DNA of 64,000 bases, from positions 62,001 to 126,000 of the forward strand of contig NC_017543.1 of assembly GCF_000237325.1 (NCBI RefSeq), written 5' to 3'. This DNA comes from Paenibacillus polymyxa M1. Its GTDB lineage: Bacteria; Bacillota; Bacilli; Paenibacillales; Paenibacillaceae. A program made the translations under genes and the position numbers. A model generated the notes under the pieces. It was not told the origin of the DNA, searched no databases, and saw only the letters and a program-made list of their open reading frames with translations. This document shows, piece after piece, positions 45,286-53,297 of the stretch (position 1 is its first letter; each line of letters begins with the position of its first letter).

Positions 45286-46317
45286 TTATTGCCCTCCCAT
45301 CGGCTTCCGATCTAGTTGCGTCTTCGTGTACGGGTTGATAGGTGCATTCTGGTTGGAAGTAGACTTTTCTTCCTTGAAGCCGTACGTTTTTGCCAGCTCC
45401 TTGTCCGTTTTAATGGAATAGGTTCCGTCTTCTTGAATATCAACGATGACGCATTCACGATTTTCACCAAGATGAAAGATGTTACTTTCCTCAAAATAGT
45501 TTTTGTATAGATTCATTGCGACAGTATGTGGGTGTTCGTGCTTACTTTCTGATTGCCGCGGGGCACTGACCACGAGGTAAGTAGAGTTCATTTTATCCAA
45601 GTGCGTCAGATATGGCTCGTCGTCTTCTTTTTCCATGAAGAAGGTTCTCGATCCATGGTGAACAGCGCTAAGAATTGTAGAAGGGAGTCGTTCCTTATGG
45701 TACTCGGTAATATGTTCTTTCCAGGCAACCCAGTCCGCATCACCGGTGATGAGAACCTGCTTCTCGTTCGTCCCGTACTTGAACCGGATAACGGCACAAT
45801 GTTCATGAATTCGCTTGTTGACCTCATCATCCGTTCCGCTCATGATGTCATCGCTTACGTGTTCGGCTGGTGAAAGGATATCGTATTTCACATAGCCAAT
45901 TTCAGCTTCTGATCGTGTTCCTCGCAGAACTGTCGTATTTTCTTCACCAACTTTTTCGATCAAGTCGGTCAGCTTCTCGTAGGTTCCAACATGATCGCCC
46001 TTCGGCTCAAATCCTGAGTGCCAAACTTCGCGAATATCGATCTCTTCCGAAATGCAGTCGAGCCCGCAAAGATGGTCTTTGTGTGGGTGCGTATTTACAA
46101 ACGCATCGAGCCCATCGTCCAGCAAATCTTTCAGCAGTGGGACCAGGTCAATCCCTTCCGCTTTTCTGTCTACATTGCAGTCTATGAGCATCCATTTCCT
46201 TCCTTCAGCTGATGGAATCGAGAGCAGCGTGGCATCGCCTTGTCCTACGTATAGGAAACAAATTCGAAACGTCTTGTCGTCAGCAGGTACCAAAACATTC
46301 TTTGCTGTGTTAGTCAT
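45286..46317 (-). CDS. Metallo-beta-lactamase-fold hydrolase (ComEC-C-terminal-like)
   Basis: A 343-residue soluble protein with the metal-binding HPHKDH (H77, H79, D81, H82), a TGDAD motif and a VHHGSRT motif in the order typical of ComEC/Rec2-related MBL hydrolases. Those act on nucleic acids or phosphodiesters, but the substrate here is unknown. The catalytic core spans about 15-310. The last 30 residues are a polar, probably disordered tail ending PMGGQ. It is the first gene of the operon with the E2-E1-JAB fusion and the membrane protein, and starts after GAGGGATAGG. The C-terminal Gly-Gly is intriguing given the E1/E2 partner, though the same bases form the next gene's ribosome site. 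Confidence 0.9.
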   Translation of the reverse strand: MTNTAKNVLVPADDKTFRICFLYVGQGDATLLSIPSAEGRKWMLIDCNVDRKAEGIDLVPLLKDLLDDGLDAFVNTHPHKDHLCGLDCISEEIDIREVWHSGFEPKGDHVGTYEKLTDLIEKVGEENTTVLRGTRSEAEIGYVKYDILSPAEHVSDDIMSGTDDEVNKRIHEHCAVIRFKYGTNEKQVLITGDADWVAWKEHITEYHKERLPSTILSAVHHGSRTFFMEKEDDEPYLTHLDKMNSTYLVVSAPRQSESKHEHPHTVAMNLYKNYFEESNIFHLGENRECVIVDIQEDGTYSIKTDKELAKTYGFKEEKSTSNQNAPINPYTKTQLDRKPMGGQ

Positions 46318-46774
46318 TTCCTATCCCTCTGTTCTTTTTGTTTTAATGAGGTTTTTCACTACAAGAAAAACTGTCTGGGTAATGGCGGAAAAACGCAAAC
46401 AGATGTTCCGCACCGATTATAGCATAGTGCTTTAGGAGACAACAAGGATAATATGGAAGATTTGCCCCCTGTTCCAGATGAAAGGGTACGTGTACATATG
46501 GCCTCCCTCTGCAGCCTTATGGCTAATTAATGCTTGCAAAGAAAAATCCCAGTTGAAATGACGGGAATTTTTCTAGAATAGATGAGCAGCTCGGTTCATA
46601 CATTTTCTCTTTTGTCCTAGCGATTGTATGTTTTTGAATAAAATTGATGAAATGTTCTAACTAATAGATTCATCGTCAGTATCCAGTTGGAACGAATGAA
46701 AGGAGCCAGAGCAAATAAACCAAGCTGTCATTTGTCTTGTGAAATGACTCCTCCCCTAAAAATTGATAATGAAT
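46318..46774. other. Non-coding gap between the ubiquitin-like operon and the regulator/peptide locus
   Basis: Contains the presumed promoter of the MBL operon at its left end and a hairpin at 46542-46572 (AAAAATCCC/GGGAATTTTT, terminator-like on either strand). No gene seen. Confidence 0.4.
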
Positions 46775-46801
46775 AAAAAAGACCAGCTCATTTAGCTGGT
46801 C
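46775..46801 (-). terminator. Intrinsic terminator after the propeptide gene
   Basis: Perfect stem GACCAGCT/AGCTGGTC with a five-base loop, followed on the minus strand by TTTTTTATTC. It lies 23 bases beyond the propeptide stop. Confidence 0.85.
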
Positions 46802-46823
46802 CTAAAATTAAATTTAGCTTTTT

Positions 46824-46940
46824 TCAGCCATTTCCATGCTGAATCATAGGTTTAAAGATAGGTTCTTTTGCAAGTGTAGGAATTACAAACACAAAAGCAA
46901 AGCTAACCGCCAAACAAAGTAAAACGATTGCCTTTTTCAT
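46824..46940 (-). CDS. Phr-like secreted propeptide overlapping the regulator gene
   Basis: A 38-residue product: Lys-Lys start, a hydrophobic export segment (VLLCLAVSFAFVFVI), a signal-peptidase-like site at PTLAKE, and a short polar tail ending KPMIQHGNG. The gene starts inside the last 38 bases of the HTH-TPR regulator gene in another frame and has a strong ribosome site (AAAGGAG, seven-base spacing). It is followed by a terminator. Size, secretion signal and position match the propeptides of Rap-Phr, NprR-NprX and arbitrium systems, where the processed C-terminal 5-10 residues are re-imported and bind the TPR domain. The mature peptide cannot be fixed from sequence; something within FKPMIQHGNG is likely. 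Confidence 0.75.
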   Translation of the reverse strand: MKKAIVLLCLAVSFAFVFVIPTLAKEPIFKPMIQHGNG

Positions 46941-48300
46941 TTTTACTCACTCCTTTAATTATTCTTTGATAGATAGCAATGATTTCAGAACTAGCCTTGT
47001 CTCTAAAAGATTCGAACAACCCTACACACATTATTATATATGATTTATTATTTGTCGAAGCAGATTTTTCCAAACATGATACTAAAAAGTCATATCCTTT
47101 AGAATATATGCTATGATTCAGGTAATAATCCGCTATTTCATAAAAAAGATAAATCATATATTCCACTATAAGATATTCAGTATACATCCCCACAGCGGTT
47201 TTCGATATAAATCTATTTAATTCAGTTTCAAACTTATGAAGTATAGGATCTACATTTTGGTTAAAACGGTTGGCAGCTTCCATGATATTTACTAAGGCAG
47301 GGAGAATCTCATCTTCATTATTTTGGATATAATCAAGATACTCTGGTAGGATTTCAAAATCCCCTGATAAAAGTTTGTTACCATAGGTGTTGGCCACAGC
47401 CCATTCCCTAAAAAGATTTTTCCAATGTAATGTCTGTTCATCATCTTCCTTTACCCAACTTAAATCAGCATAAGCATATGTGCACTGTAGTGCATTGGTA
47501 TAATCCCCTCGGGCTTCGAAGACTCCTGCCATAAGAAGGCTGGAATAAGCCAGGTAAAAAAATAGCGGTCTCTTGGGTGACTTTAAGGATTCAAGGTTAA
47601 TACATTTCCCATCACGTTTATGATGGTATTGGTAATGTGCCTTATTTTTTAATTTAATCACAATTTCTTCGACTTTATACCACCGTCTTAAAGAGCGATA
47701 TGTATTGGCCAGATCCTTCAGAGCGTCCAATTGATCTAATTCATTTAGTCGTTCTGCAAATGGTTCAAATTGGCTGGCAGCCTGATAGTTTTGCTGCTGA
47801 TTATCACCTTGCTTTATCAAAAAAATCCGATACTGACACTTTGCCAACCTTTCAGAATATTGATTTTTTTCATTCTCAGCAACGGCTTGGTAAAGAAAAA
47901 CCGCCCCCTCCATCTTACCGTTTTCAAATAAATCCTCAGCTATTTCAAATAGAGAAGAAGCATAATTTATTTTATCCTTAAACCTTGTAACAACCTTTTC
48001 AAATAAATCTAAATTATCAAGTTCAACACTGTGGTACAAAATAGAACTTATTCTAGTCCAGTTAGGCTTTAAGTCAACTAAATATTCCTCGAAATATCGC
48101 TCATAAAAATGACCTTTGGGGAGTTCCATTACTGATGTGATCCTATCTAGTTCATCCATGGAAAGAGTACGGTTTCCGCTAAGAATAGCACTCACTGTAC
48201 CAGGGTTCAAATGTGTTGACCTTGCGAGTTGAGCCATACTATACCCGTTCTTAATCATTAAATTTTCCAACTCTATGCGTATCGTGGTTGCATTATTCAA
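46903..48300 (-). CDS. HTH-TPR transcriptional regulator, RRNPP-like peptide receptor
   Basis: A 465-residue protein starting at TTG 48300 after GGGGG. Residues about 6-65 form an XRE-type helix-turn-helix (YSMAQLARSTHLNPGTVSAILSG split across two helices). The rest, about 75-455, is a helical repeat array consistent with TPR units (for example LFENGKMEGAVFLYQAVAE, LADTYR-like LANTYRSLRRW). This is the build of RRNPP-type quorum-sensing regulators (PlcR, NprR, AimR, Rap relatives), here somewhat longer than AimR. The overlapping downstream propeptide gene makes a peptide-controlled switch likely. Targets could be the adjacent operons on the same strand, or the promoter region upstream at 48301-48646. 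Confidence 0.85.
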   Translation of the reverse strand: MNNATTIRIELENLMIKNGYSMAQLARSTHLNPGTVSAILSGNRTLSMDELDRITSVMELPKGHFYERYFEEYLVDLKPNWTRISSILYHSVELDNLDLFEKVVTRFKDKINYASSLFEIAEDLFENGKMEGAVFLYQAVAENEKNQYSERLAKCQYRIFLIKQGDNQQQNYQAASQFEPFAERLNELDQLDALKDLANTYRSLRRWYKVEEIVIKLKNKAHYQYHHKRDGKCINLESLKSPKRPLFFYLAYSSLLMAGVFEARGDYTNALQCTYAYADLSWVKEDDEQTLHWKNLFREWAVANTYGNKLLSGDFEILPEYLDYIQNNEDEILPALVNIMEAANRFNQNVDPILHKFETELNRFISKTAVGMYTEYLIVEYMIYLFYEIADYYLNHSIYSKGYDFLVSCLEKSASTNNKSYIIMCVGLFESFRDKASSEIIAIYQRIIKGVSKNEKGNRFTLFGG

Positions 48301-48646
48301 GATATAGCTTCCCCCTTTACGTTAACATGGTGGTGTTACCCAACGTTATAATTATTTATATTTTTTCAGGTAAATATTTTCAATCTATCATACCATCTTT
48401 TGTAATCATTATATAGTGTTGGGAAATATGAGATAACAGGTGGATTCTACTCTGAATTAGCAGAGACAGAGAAAATAATTAATTTTTTATCACTACTATT
48501 TCCTAATATAAAGCAACAGCTAATACCCATCCAATATTCAATTGCACATCACGGGTATTCTTATCTATACCATTTTGTATCAACAGTAATGGTTTATTTA
48601 TTTTATCCTGACACAATGAGTTGATTAAAAATACATTCTCAGTTCG
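48301..48646. other. Non-coding gap upstream of the regulator
   Basis: AT-rich and without a gene. It should hold the regulator's promoter; partial inverted elements CCCAAC (about 48336) and GTTGGG (about 48418-48423) could be operator half-sites, but this is weak. Confidence 0.35.
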
Positions 48647-49750
48647 TTATTCAAGATTTCGATGGTGCCAAATAACCTTTGGTGAGTTAGGGTTGTTTCT
48701 CCAAAAAGAAACATCAATATAATTACCAGCACTCAAATTTAAAGCCTGAACGTCAACATCACTTAAATAGATTCTAAGGGGTGTATCGTTCCAGATGATG
48801 CTTATCCGCTTATTATTTGCAACCCCTTTAAAAGGTTCATAGTGTTCAACATACCAGCTACTTTCGTTTTTTTCTAATATACAGTAGTTAAATTGTATAC
48901 GTTCAGTTTGAACAAGTGATACCTTCTCTACAATTTCAAAGTCATAATATTCCTGTTCATTTTTTGTAAACCTGCTAGTGAGTTTTAGCTTATCACCATG
49001 CTCAATATTTTTTTCTCTGACAATTCGCTCAGAAATAAATATCCCACTTGGTGGGTAATCCGGTACTATCCCCCCTTTTAAATTTCTTTTGAAAACGTAG
49101 ATAGTTTTTTTATCATTCTCATAGGATAAAGTAAATTGATCTTCGTCGGATAGCTCAGGTGAAACTGTTGGGGGAATTCCATAGTCTTCAGTTACGAGAC
49201 GAGTAGAAGATTTAATCTCATTATTCGGTAGCTTTGGACTTACAATAGATATATCCGAGTAGTTTGAGGGCCCTTCCCATACAAGCTTTGTTTTTTCCAT
49301 TTGCATATAGTGAAGAAATAACTTATCGATTTGATTACGAAATCTCCAAATATCTGCAGATGATTTTATAATTTCAATTTCATTAATACTTTCTTTAAAG
49401 ATAGTCCACATTTCTGTACCATCTTGAAGCAATTGCTTTAAATGTTCTTCAAGTAGGGCTTGATAATTCATGTGTATTGTCGATAATACTGCCTTTTGTA
49501 ATTTCATGAAAACCAAAATTTTATCCTCATTGGTAATATTATCAGGAGACCAATAAGGGTTTTCGTTAAGATCGATAAGTTCTTTCCAGTGGATATTCAT
49601 GTAATCTTCAAGCATATCATCCCAGTTTTCATTTTTCCATATTCGTTGAATATCACTCAACCCATTTTGTATATATTCTAAGTACCTAGAAAATGTACTT
49701 TTTGAAATTAACTCACTTATTTTTAATGCGGACTGATCAAAACGTTTCAT
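48647..49750 (-). CDS. Hypothetical protein, helical N-terminus and beta-rich C-terminus
   Basis: A 367-residue soluble protein. The start ATG 49750 has GAAAGGGG before it and is preferred over the upstream in-frame ATG at 49795. The first 150 residues are helical with many aromatic and acidic positions (IWKNENWDDMLEDYM). A charged linker follows (about 160-215), then a beta-rich domain with paired G-D positions (NLKGGIVPDYPPSGIFISERIV, IEHGDKLKL). No enzyme motif or membrane helix is seen and I do not recognise the family. Its neighbour at 50071-51015 is an ATPase on the same strand, so both may serve the same element-encoded apparatus. Confidence 0.75.
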   Translation of the reverse strand: MKRFDQSALKISELISKSTFSRYLEYIQNGLSDIQRIWKNENWDDMLEDYMNIHWKELIDLNENPYWSPDNITNEDKILVFMKLQKAVLSTIHMNYQALLEEHLKQLLQDGTEMWTIFKESINEIEIIKSSADIWRFRNQIDKLFLHYMQMEKTKLVWEGPSNYSDISIVSPKLPNNEIKSSTRLVTEDYGIPPTVSPELSDEDQFTLSYENDKKTIYVFKRNLKGGIVPDYPPSGIFISERIVREKNIEHGDKLKLTSRFTKNEQEYYDFEIVEKVSLVQTERIQFNYCILEKNESSWYVEHYEPFKGVANNKRISIIWNDTPLRIYLSDVDVQALNLSAGNYIDVSFWRNNPNSPKVIWHHRNLE

Positions 49751-49961
49751 TATGTTTCCCCTTTCAGTTATAAAGCCTCCTTGTAGACAAGCCACTATAT
49801 CAATTATATGGTTATAATAAAAAAATAGAAATTTATACTGATTTTTTTCCTAGTCAACTTAATCCCCTATTACTTAAATCGTTAATAGACTTGTTTGTTA
49901 TAAGAACCTTCGGGTTCCATAATTTCTTATTAAGTTTATATTTCACTATCAGCCAAAAAAA

Positions 49962-50004
49962 CCTCTAAAAATGTGACATGGTTTTATCGTCATATCTTTA
50001 GAGG
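49962..50004 (-). terminator. Long intrinsic terminator after the ATPase gene
   Basis: Outer arms CCTCTAAA (49962-49969) and TTTAGAGG (49997-50004) with an inner ATGTGAC/GTCATAT pairing. On the minus strand it runs into TTTTTTTGG. A small UUCG-loop hairpin (gaacc-ttcg-ggttc) lies near 49908-49915. Confidence 0.75.
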
Positions 50005-50070
50005 CGTTTAATATGAATTCTAGTTAAAGCTTTCGTGTCAAAACAAAATTATAAAATCAGTTAAGTTAAG

Positions 50071-51015
50071 TTAACTTAACCCAGCAAATCCTTTATCTAA
50101 GTAGGTCAGGAGTTTATCAAAAGAATCATTCCGATCAATCCATGAATAATATTGTTTGATAAGACCTTCTGAGTCATATGGCAATTTAGTTTTATCCTCG
50201 GGCAAGGATAGCTCAGATGATATTAAGGGTAGATATTCTTTACACACTGTATTAAGCCAACCATACAAAAATGTGTACCCAAGAATATTCTGTTCAATCC
50301 CGATGGCACACAATTGAAGCAAGTCTGGAATATCCATCGCCATAATTTCTCCATCTTCTTGGTACCAGCCACCTAACCCTCCATCTTCTAAACTATAATT
50401 CATATTCGCAAGCTGAACAGCTGCTTTTTGTGCTGGAGTTAGTACTTTTAACCATTCAGCTCGAATGTACATGTATGGATAGAGATCACGCTGAAAAATA
50501 TCCATTTTATTATTAGCATCAAAAAGTAATCTATCATGAATTGTGTTTATTCTTACACTATGAATATTATTACGGTCCATAAAAATAATAATGTCTGAGT
50601 ATGGAGTAATCTTCTTATCCATACTGATAATGTCTTTGATGCTGGAAGTAAGAAAGGTAAATATGACACACTTACTATTATTGCTTTTAAGATATCTAAT
50701 CAATGATTCAACGTTATTTCTCTGTTCGTCAATGACAATAAAATCGGCTTGGCCGCTTTTACTAAGTCGGTCTTTATTATCATTTGTTAACTCGCAGTCA
50801 TGCCCATTAGTATAATACTCGAAACATTCATTATTATTTTTTAAACGGATTAGCTCATTGAGGAAATTTGTTTTACCCGAACCTATACTTCCATGTATAA
50901 GGATCTTTCCCTCCCCATCCAATTTTTCTAGTATATCTTTGGCATTCTTTGCTGATAATCCCCACTTTATCAAGCGTAAGATTTTGGCTTCGTCACTGAG
51001 AATATTTTTTGCCAT
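50071..51015 (-). CDS. P-loop ATPase, possibly VirB11/CpaF-like
   Basis: A 314-residue protein. A Walker A motif GSIGSGKT stands near residue 42-49 after a short helical start, and a likely Walker B FIVIDE near 92-97. The loop after the Walker A (NFLNELIRL) and the compact domain resemble secretion or pilus ATPases of the VirB11/CpaF group, but the downstream motifs are not clear enough to exclude another AAA-type family. The C-terminal 120 residues are helical and unassigned. The last bases contain a 16-base palindrome (GTTAAGTTAACTTAAC, 50066-50081) spanning the stop. It may work with the VirD4-like protein at 51747-52826. Confidence 0.65.
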   Translation of the reverse strand: MAKNILSDEAKILRLIKWGLSAKNAKDILEKLDGEGKILIHGSIGSGKTNFLNELIRLKNNNECFEYYTNGHDCELTNDNKDRLSKSGQADFIVIDEQRNNVESLIRYLKSNNSKCVIFTFLTSSIKDIISMDKKITPYSDIIIFMDRNNIHSVRINTIHDRLLFDANNKMDIFQRDLYPYMYIRAEWLKVLTPAQKAAVQLANMNYSLEDGGLGGWYQEDGEIMAMDIPDLLQLCAIGIEQNILGYTFLYGWLNTVCKEYLPLISSELSLPEDKTKLPYDSEGLIKQYYSWIDRNDSFDKLLTYLDKGFAGLS

Positions 51016-51469
51016 TATACGAATTCCCCTTTTGAATTTTCATGTTTAAACATATTCTTAGTTAATTCAATTGATATTCAATAAGTTAATAGCTTATTAT
51101 TTAAAAAAAGCGCCTATATATGACACCAGTAAAAAACAGACACTCCCAGATAAGCTGAAGGACTTGACATACCAATTGTAACTTAAGTAAATATAATTCG
51201 AGAAAGACTTAACCTTCCCCTAGTTTATTATTAACTCGTCGGTTCTTTTTGTATTAACTCGATTGGTGTTCCATTAAGAGAGCAACAACATGTTATTATG
51301 CCAACATCTGCACCTTTTGAGAGAGTATTTTCTTTCTGTCCACCTACCTTCCAAAGCTGCCTACTTGATCAACGATTCGTTCAATGACGCCACATTATAT
51401 TATTGTTCCGTTGGACAATTGTTTATTTATACAAGTATACTTATGATATGTTGAAAGGTAGTGGATTGA
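51016..51469. other. Non-coding gap
   Basis: About 450 AT-rich bases with no gene recognised. The left end is the presumed promoter region of the minus-strand ATPase and the right end that of the plus-strand small membrane protein. Confidence 0.4.
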
Positions 51470-51682
51470 ATGAATCATAAAATGGTGGGTTGTTGTACCA
51501 TAATAGCTATTACAATTGTTCAGTTTTTCTATTTGATTTGGGATATCATTCTTTTAAGTCCCCGAGCTATCTTGATCACTGGAGTGGGTCTCCTCATAGA
51601 ACTAATTATCATTCGCTTTTTCTTTATTGATCAAGCAAATGAACTATACGATAGAGTTAAGGAAAATTTCTTTTCTAAATAA
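51470..51682 (+). CDS. Small membrane protein, two helices
   Basis: A 70-residue protein with hydrophobic segments at about 7-27 and 33-52 and a charged C-terminal tail (NELYDRVKENFFSK). The ribosome site GAAAGG is present but far. It is the only plus-strand gene in this part of the element. Function unknown; small proteins of this type occur as entry-exclusion or regulatory peptides on plasmids, which is only a suggestion. Confidence 0.55.
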   Translation: MNHKMVGCCTIIAITIVQFFYLIWDIILLSPRAILITGVGLLIELIIIRFFFIDQANELYDRVKENFFSK

Positions 51683-51746
51683 ACATAAATGCCATCATAT
51701 TGGAGCTCTCCTGGTTCCTTATACTTAAAGTTATTACGGCAATTGG

Positions 51747-52826
51747 TTAATCTCCAAATAAAGACTTAGTATACTTTTGAAATGATAAATAAACTCCGGA
51801 TTTAAGCTCTTTCCCCTTCTGTAGAATCCATTCGATAGGTAACAGGTCATAATTTCGCGAATCATCGACAGTTAGAAAACATGAATGAGCAACCGTAGGC
51901 CGTTTGACTAACTCCATTACAAAAGCATATAAAAATAGATTCCCTAGCATTTTCCCACCTTTTAAATTGGATGAATGTATGAAAACAATTTTACTTGAAT
52001 TAATTGCATCGGGAACTCTAAATGTAGAAGTACTGTTTAGGATCTTAGACAATTGTCTATTACTTAAAATCTCCTCAAGGAGTCTAATTAATTCTACATT
52101 CGTCGTTTCATGTCTGGAAATCACAATTTGCTGACTTTCATACTGATGACCTATTGGATAAATCGAGGGAACAATGACCCCATCGTGCTCGTGGTGAAGG
52201 TAAGAAAAGATGTAATTGTTAAAGTAATCTATAATGGAGCTCCACTCAGGATTTTTATCCATGTCCTTAATTTCCTGTAATTGAATAACTACATTAGCTA
52301 GGTATCGACAATCTTTATATAGATGAAGTAAGTGAGTGAAATTAACATTCTCTTGGAAAAAAGCCTTTGCCAATCTTATCATCCATACACAATCCCGTTC
52401 TATAATGCTTTTAAGGTTCTCGTCAACTGATAAACTCCTTGCTAATGCCTTCGAAACGGTATGTGGAGCATGTTCTTCTAAAAGTGGATTCCAGCCTGAT
52501 TCAAATTGTGGATTACAAGAACTTAAAATGACCACTTGAGTTGGTGAGATTGCAAGTCCATTCATTTGTTTCTCAGCATTCCTAAGTAAAGTACCCTTCT
52601 CCTCCAAAACCACTAAAGAACGTTCCTCACCACGCGCAATTCTAATCAAGTCATCAGTAATCCTTCTTAATAAGTGACTGGGAGATTTACCAGTCTCCTT
52701 ACATAAAAATGCTTCAGAAAAAAAGCGGTCAATGTCGGTAAATAAACTGGGTTCTGTGCTTACATGCTTCTTAAATCTAACATCCTTTGCTTTTTTGAAT
52801 ATTTTATTTCCAAAGAGTCTGAACAT
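51747..52826 (-). CDS. VirD4/TraG-like protein lacking a recognisable Walker A motif
   Basis: A 359-residue protein starting at ATG 52826 after AAAGGAG (the frame extends 12 codons further upstream). Several segments match the order seen in type IV coupling proteins and HerA-like ATPases: SLVVLEEKGTLL (where VVDPKGEL is usual), ESGWNPLLEE (the NP motif), SSKIVFIHSSNLKGGKMLGNLFLYAF, and a Walker B-like CFLTVDDSRN followed by LQKGKELKSGVYLSFQ. No GxxGxGK[ST] loop is found, and the N-terminal membrane anchor is also absent. It may be a degenerate or regulatory paralog of a coupling protein. A long hairpin sits just ahead of its ribosome site. Confidence 0.6.
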   Translation of the reverse strand: MFRLFGNKIFKKAKDVRFKKHVSTEPSLFTDIDRFFSEAFLCKETGKSPSHLLRRITDDLIRIARGEERSLVVLEEKGTLLRNAEKQMNGLAISPTQVVILSSCNPQFESGWNPLLEEHAPHTVSKALARSLSVDENLKSIIERDCVWMIRLAKAFFQENVNFTHLLHLYKDCRYLANVVIQLQEIKDMDKNPEWSSIIDYFNNYIFSYLHHEHDGVIVPSIYPIGHQYESQQIVISRHETTNVELIRLLEEILSNRQLSKILNSTSTFRVPDAINSSKIVFIHSSNLKGGKMLGNLFLYAFVMELVKRPTVAHSCFLTVDDSRNYDLLPIEWILQKGKELKSGVYLSFQKYTKSLFGD

Positions 52827-52864
52827 GAAAGCCTCTCCTTTATCATTTTGGGTAAAATACAAAT

Positions 52865-52905
52865 AAGCACCTCAAAGAAACCGTTATGGCTTCTTTGAGG
52901 TGCTT
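52865..52905 (-). terminator. Leader hairpin (terminator-like) before the VirD4-like gene
   Basis: Arms AAGCACCTCAAAGAA (52865-52879) and TTCTTTGAGGTGCTT (52891-52905) pair perfectly. The structure ends 38 bases before the ATG and just ahead of the ribosome site. The T-run on the minus strand is interrupted (GCTTATTTGTATTTT), so it may attenuate rather than stop transcription. Confidence 0.6.
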
Positions 52906-53233
52906 CCTCATTAAACTAATATATATTCCCATTATTTAATATAGAATGATATACGTCAAGTAACCGAGTGGGAGAAGTTAAGATTTCAAAAGACAATGTG
53001 TATTAGTAACTAAAAAAGAGCAATATCAAAAAAAATTTAAGGAAAAGATCGCAATGCGTTAAGTCAATGATCTCAGTAGTTATAGTCATGATATTATGAA
53101 CGTATTTGCCAGTAGACGTCTCTACCAATGAAAGAGAAATAGCTATGGCAGTTTCTAATAACTAAGTATTTTTTAACTTTAGTTGAACTAAGCACCTATG
53201 AATTCCATAAAAGTACCTAGTTCATATATGTGT

Positions 53234-53281
53234 TTAATTTGATGATAGATCCGAAAAGTAATATATAATATAAGAAATCAT
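53234..53281 (-). CDS. Possible 15-residue signal peptide gene after the second HTH-TPR regulator
   Basis: It begins 16 bases after the stop of the regulator gene, with AAGGGTGG five bases before the ATG. The product MISYIIYYFSDLSSN is short and hydrophobic at its N-terminus, reminiscent of SHP-type leaderless pheromones. The length makes chance occurrence quite possible. Confidence 0.3.
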   Translation of the reverse strand: MISYIIYYFSDLSSN

Positions 53282-53297
53282 ATGGTCCACCCTTATC

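Noticed and set aside
42198-46317. Type II CBASS
   Set aside because: E1, E2 and JAB domains are present, but no CD-NTase or typical CBASS effector is adjacent, so the name is not justified.
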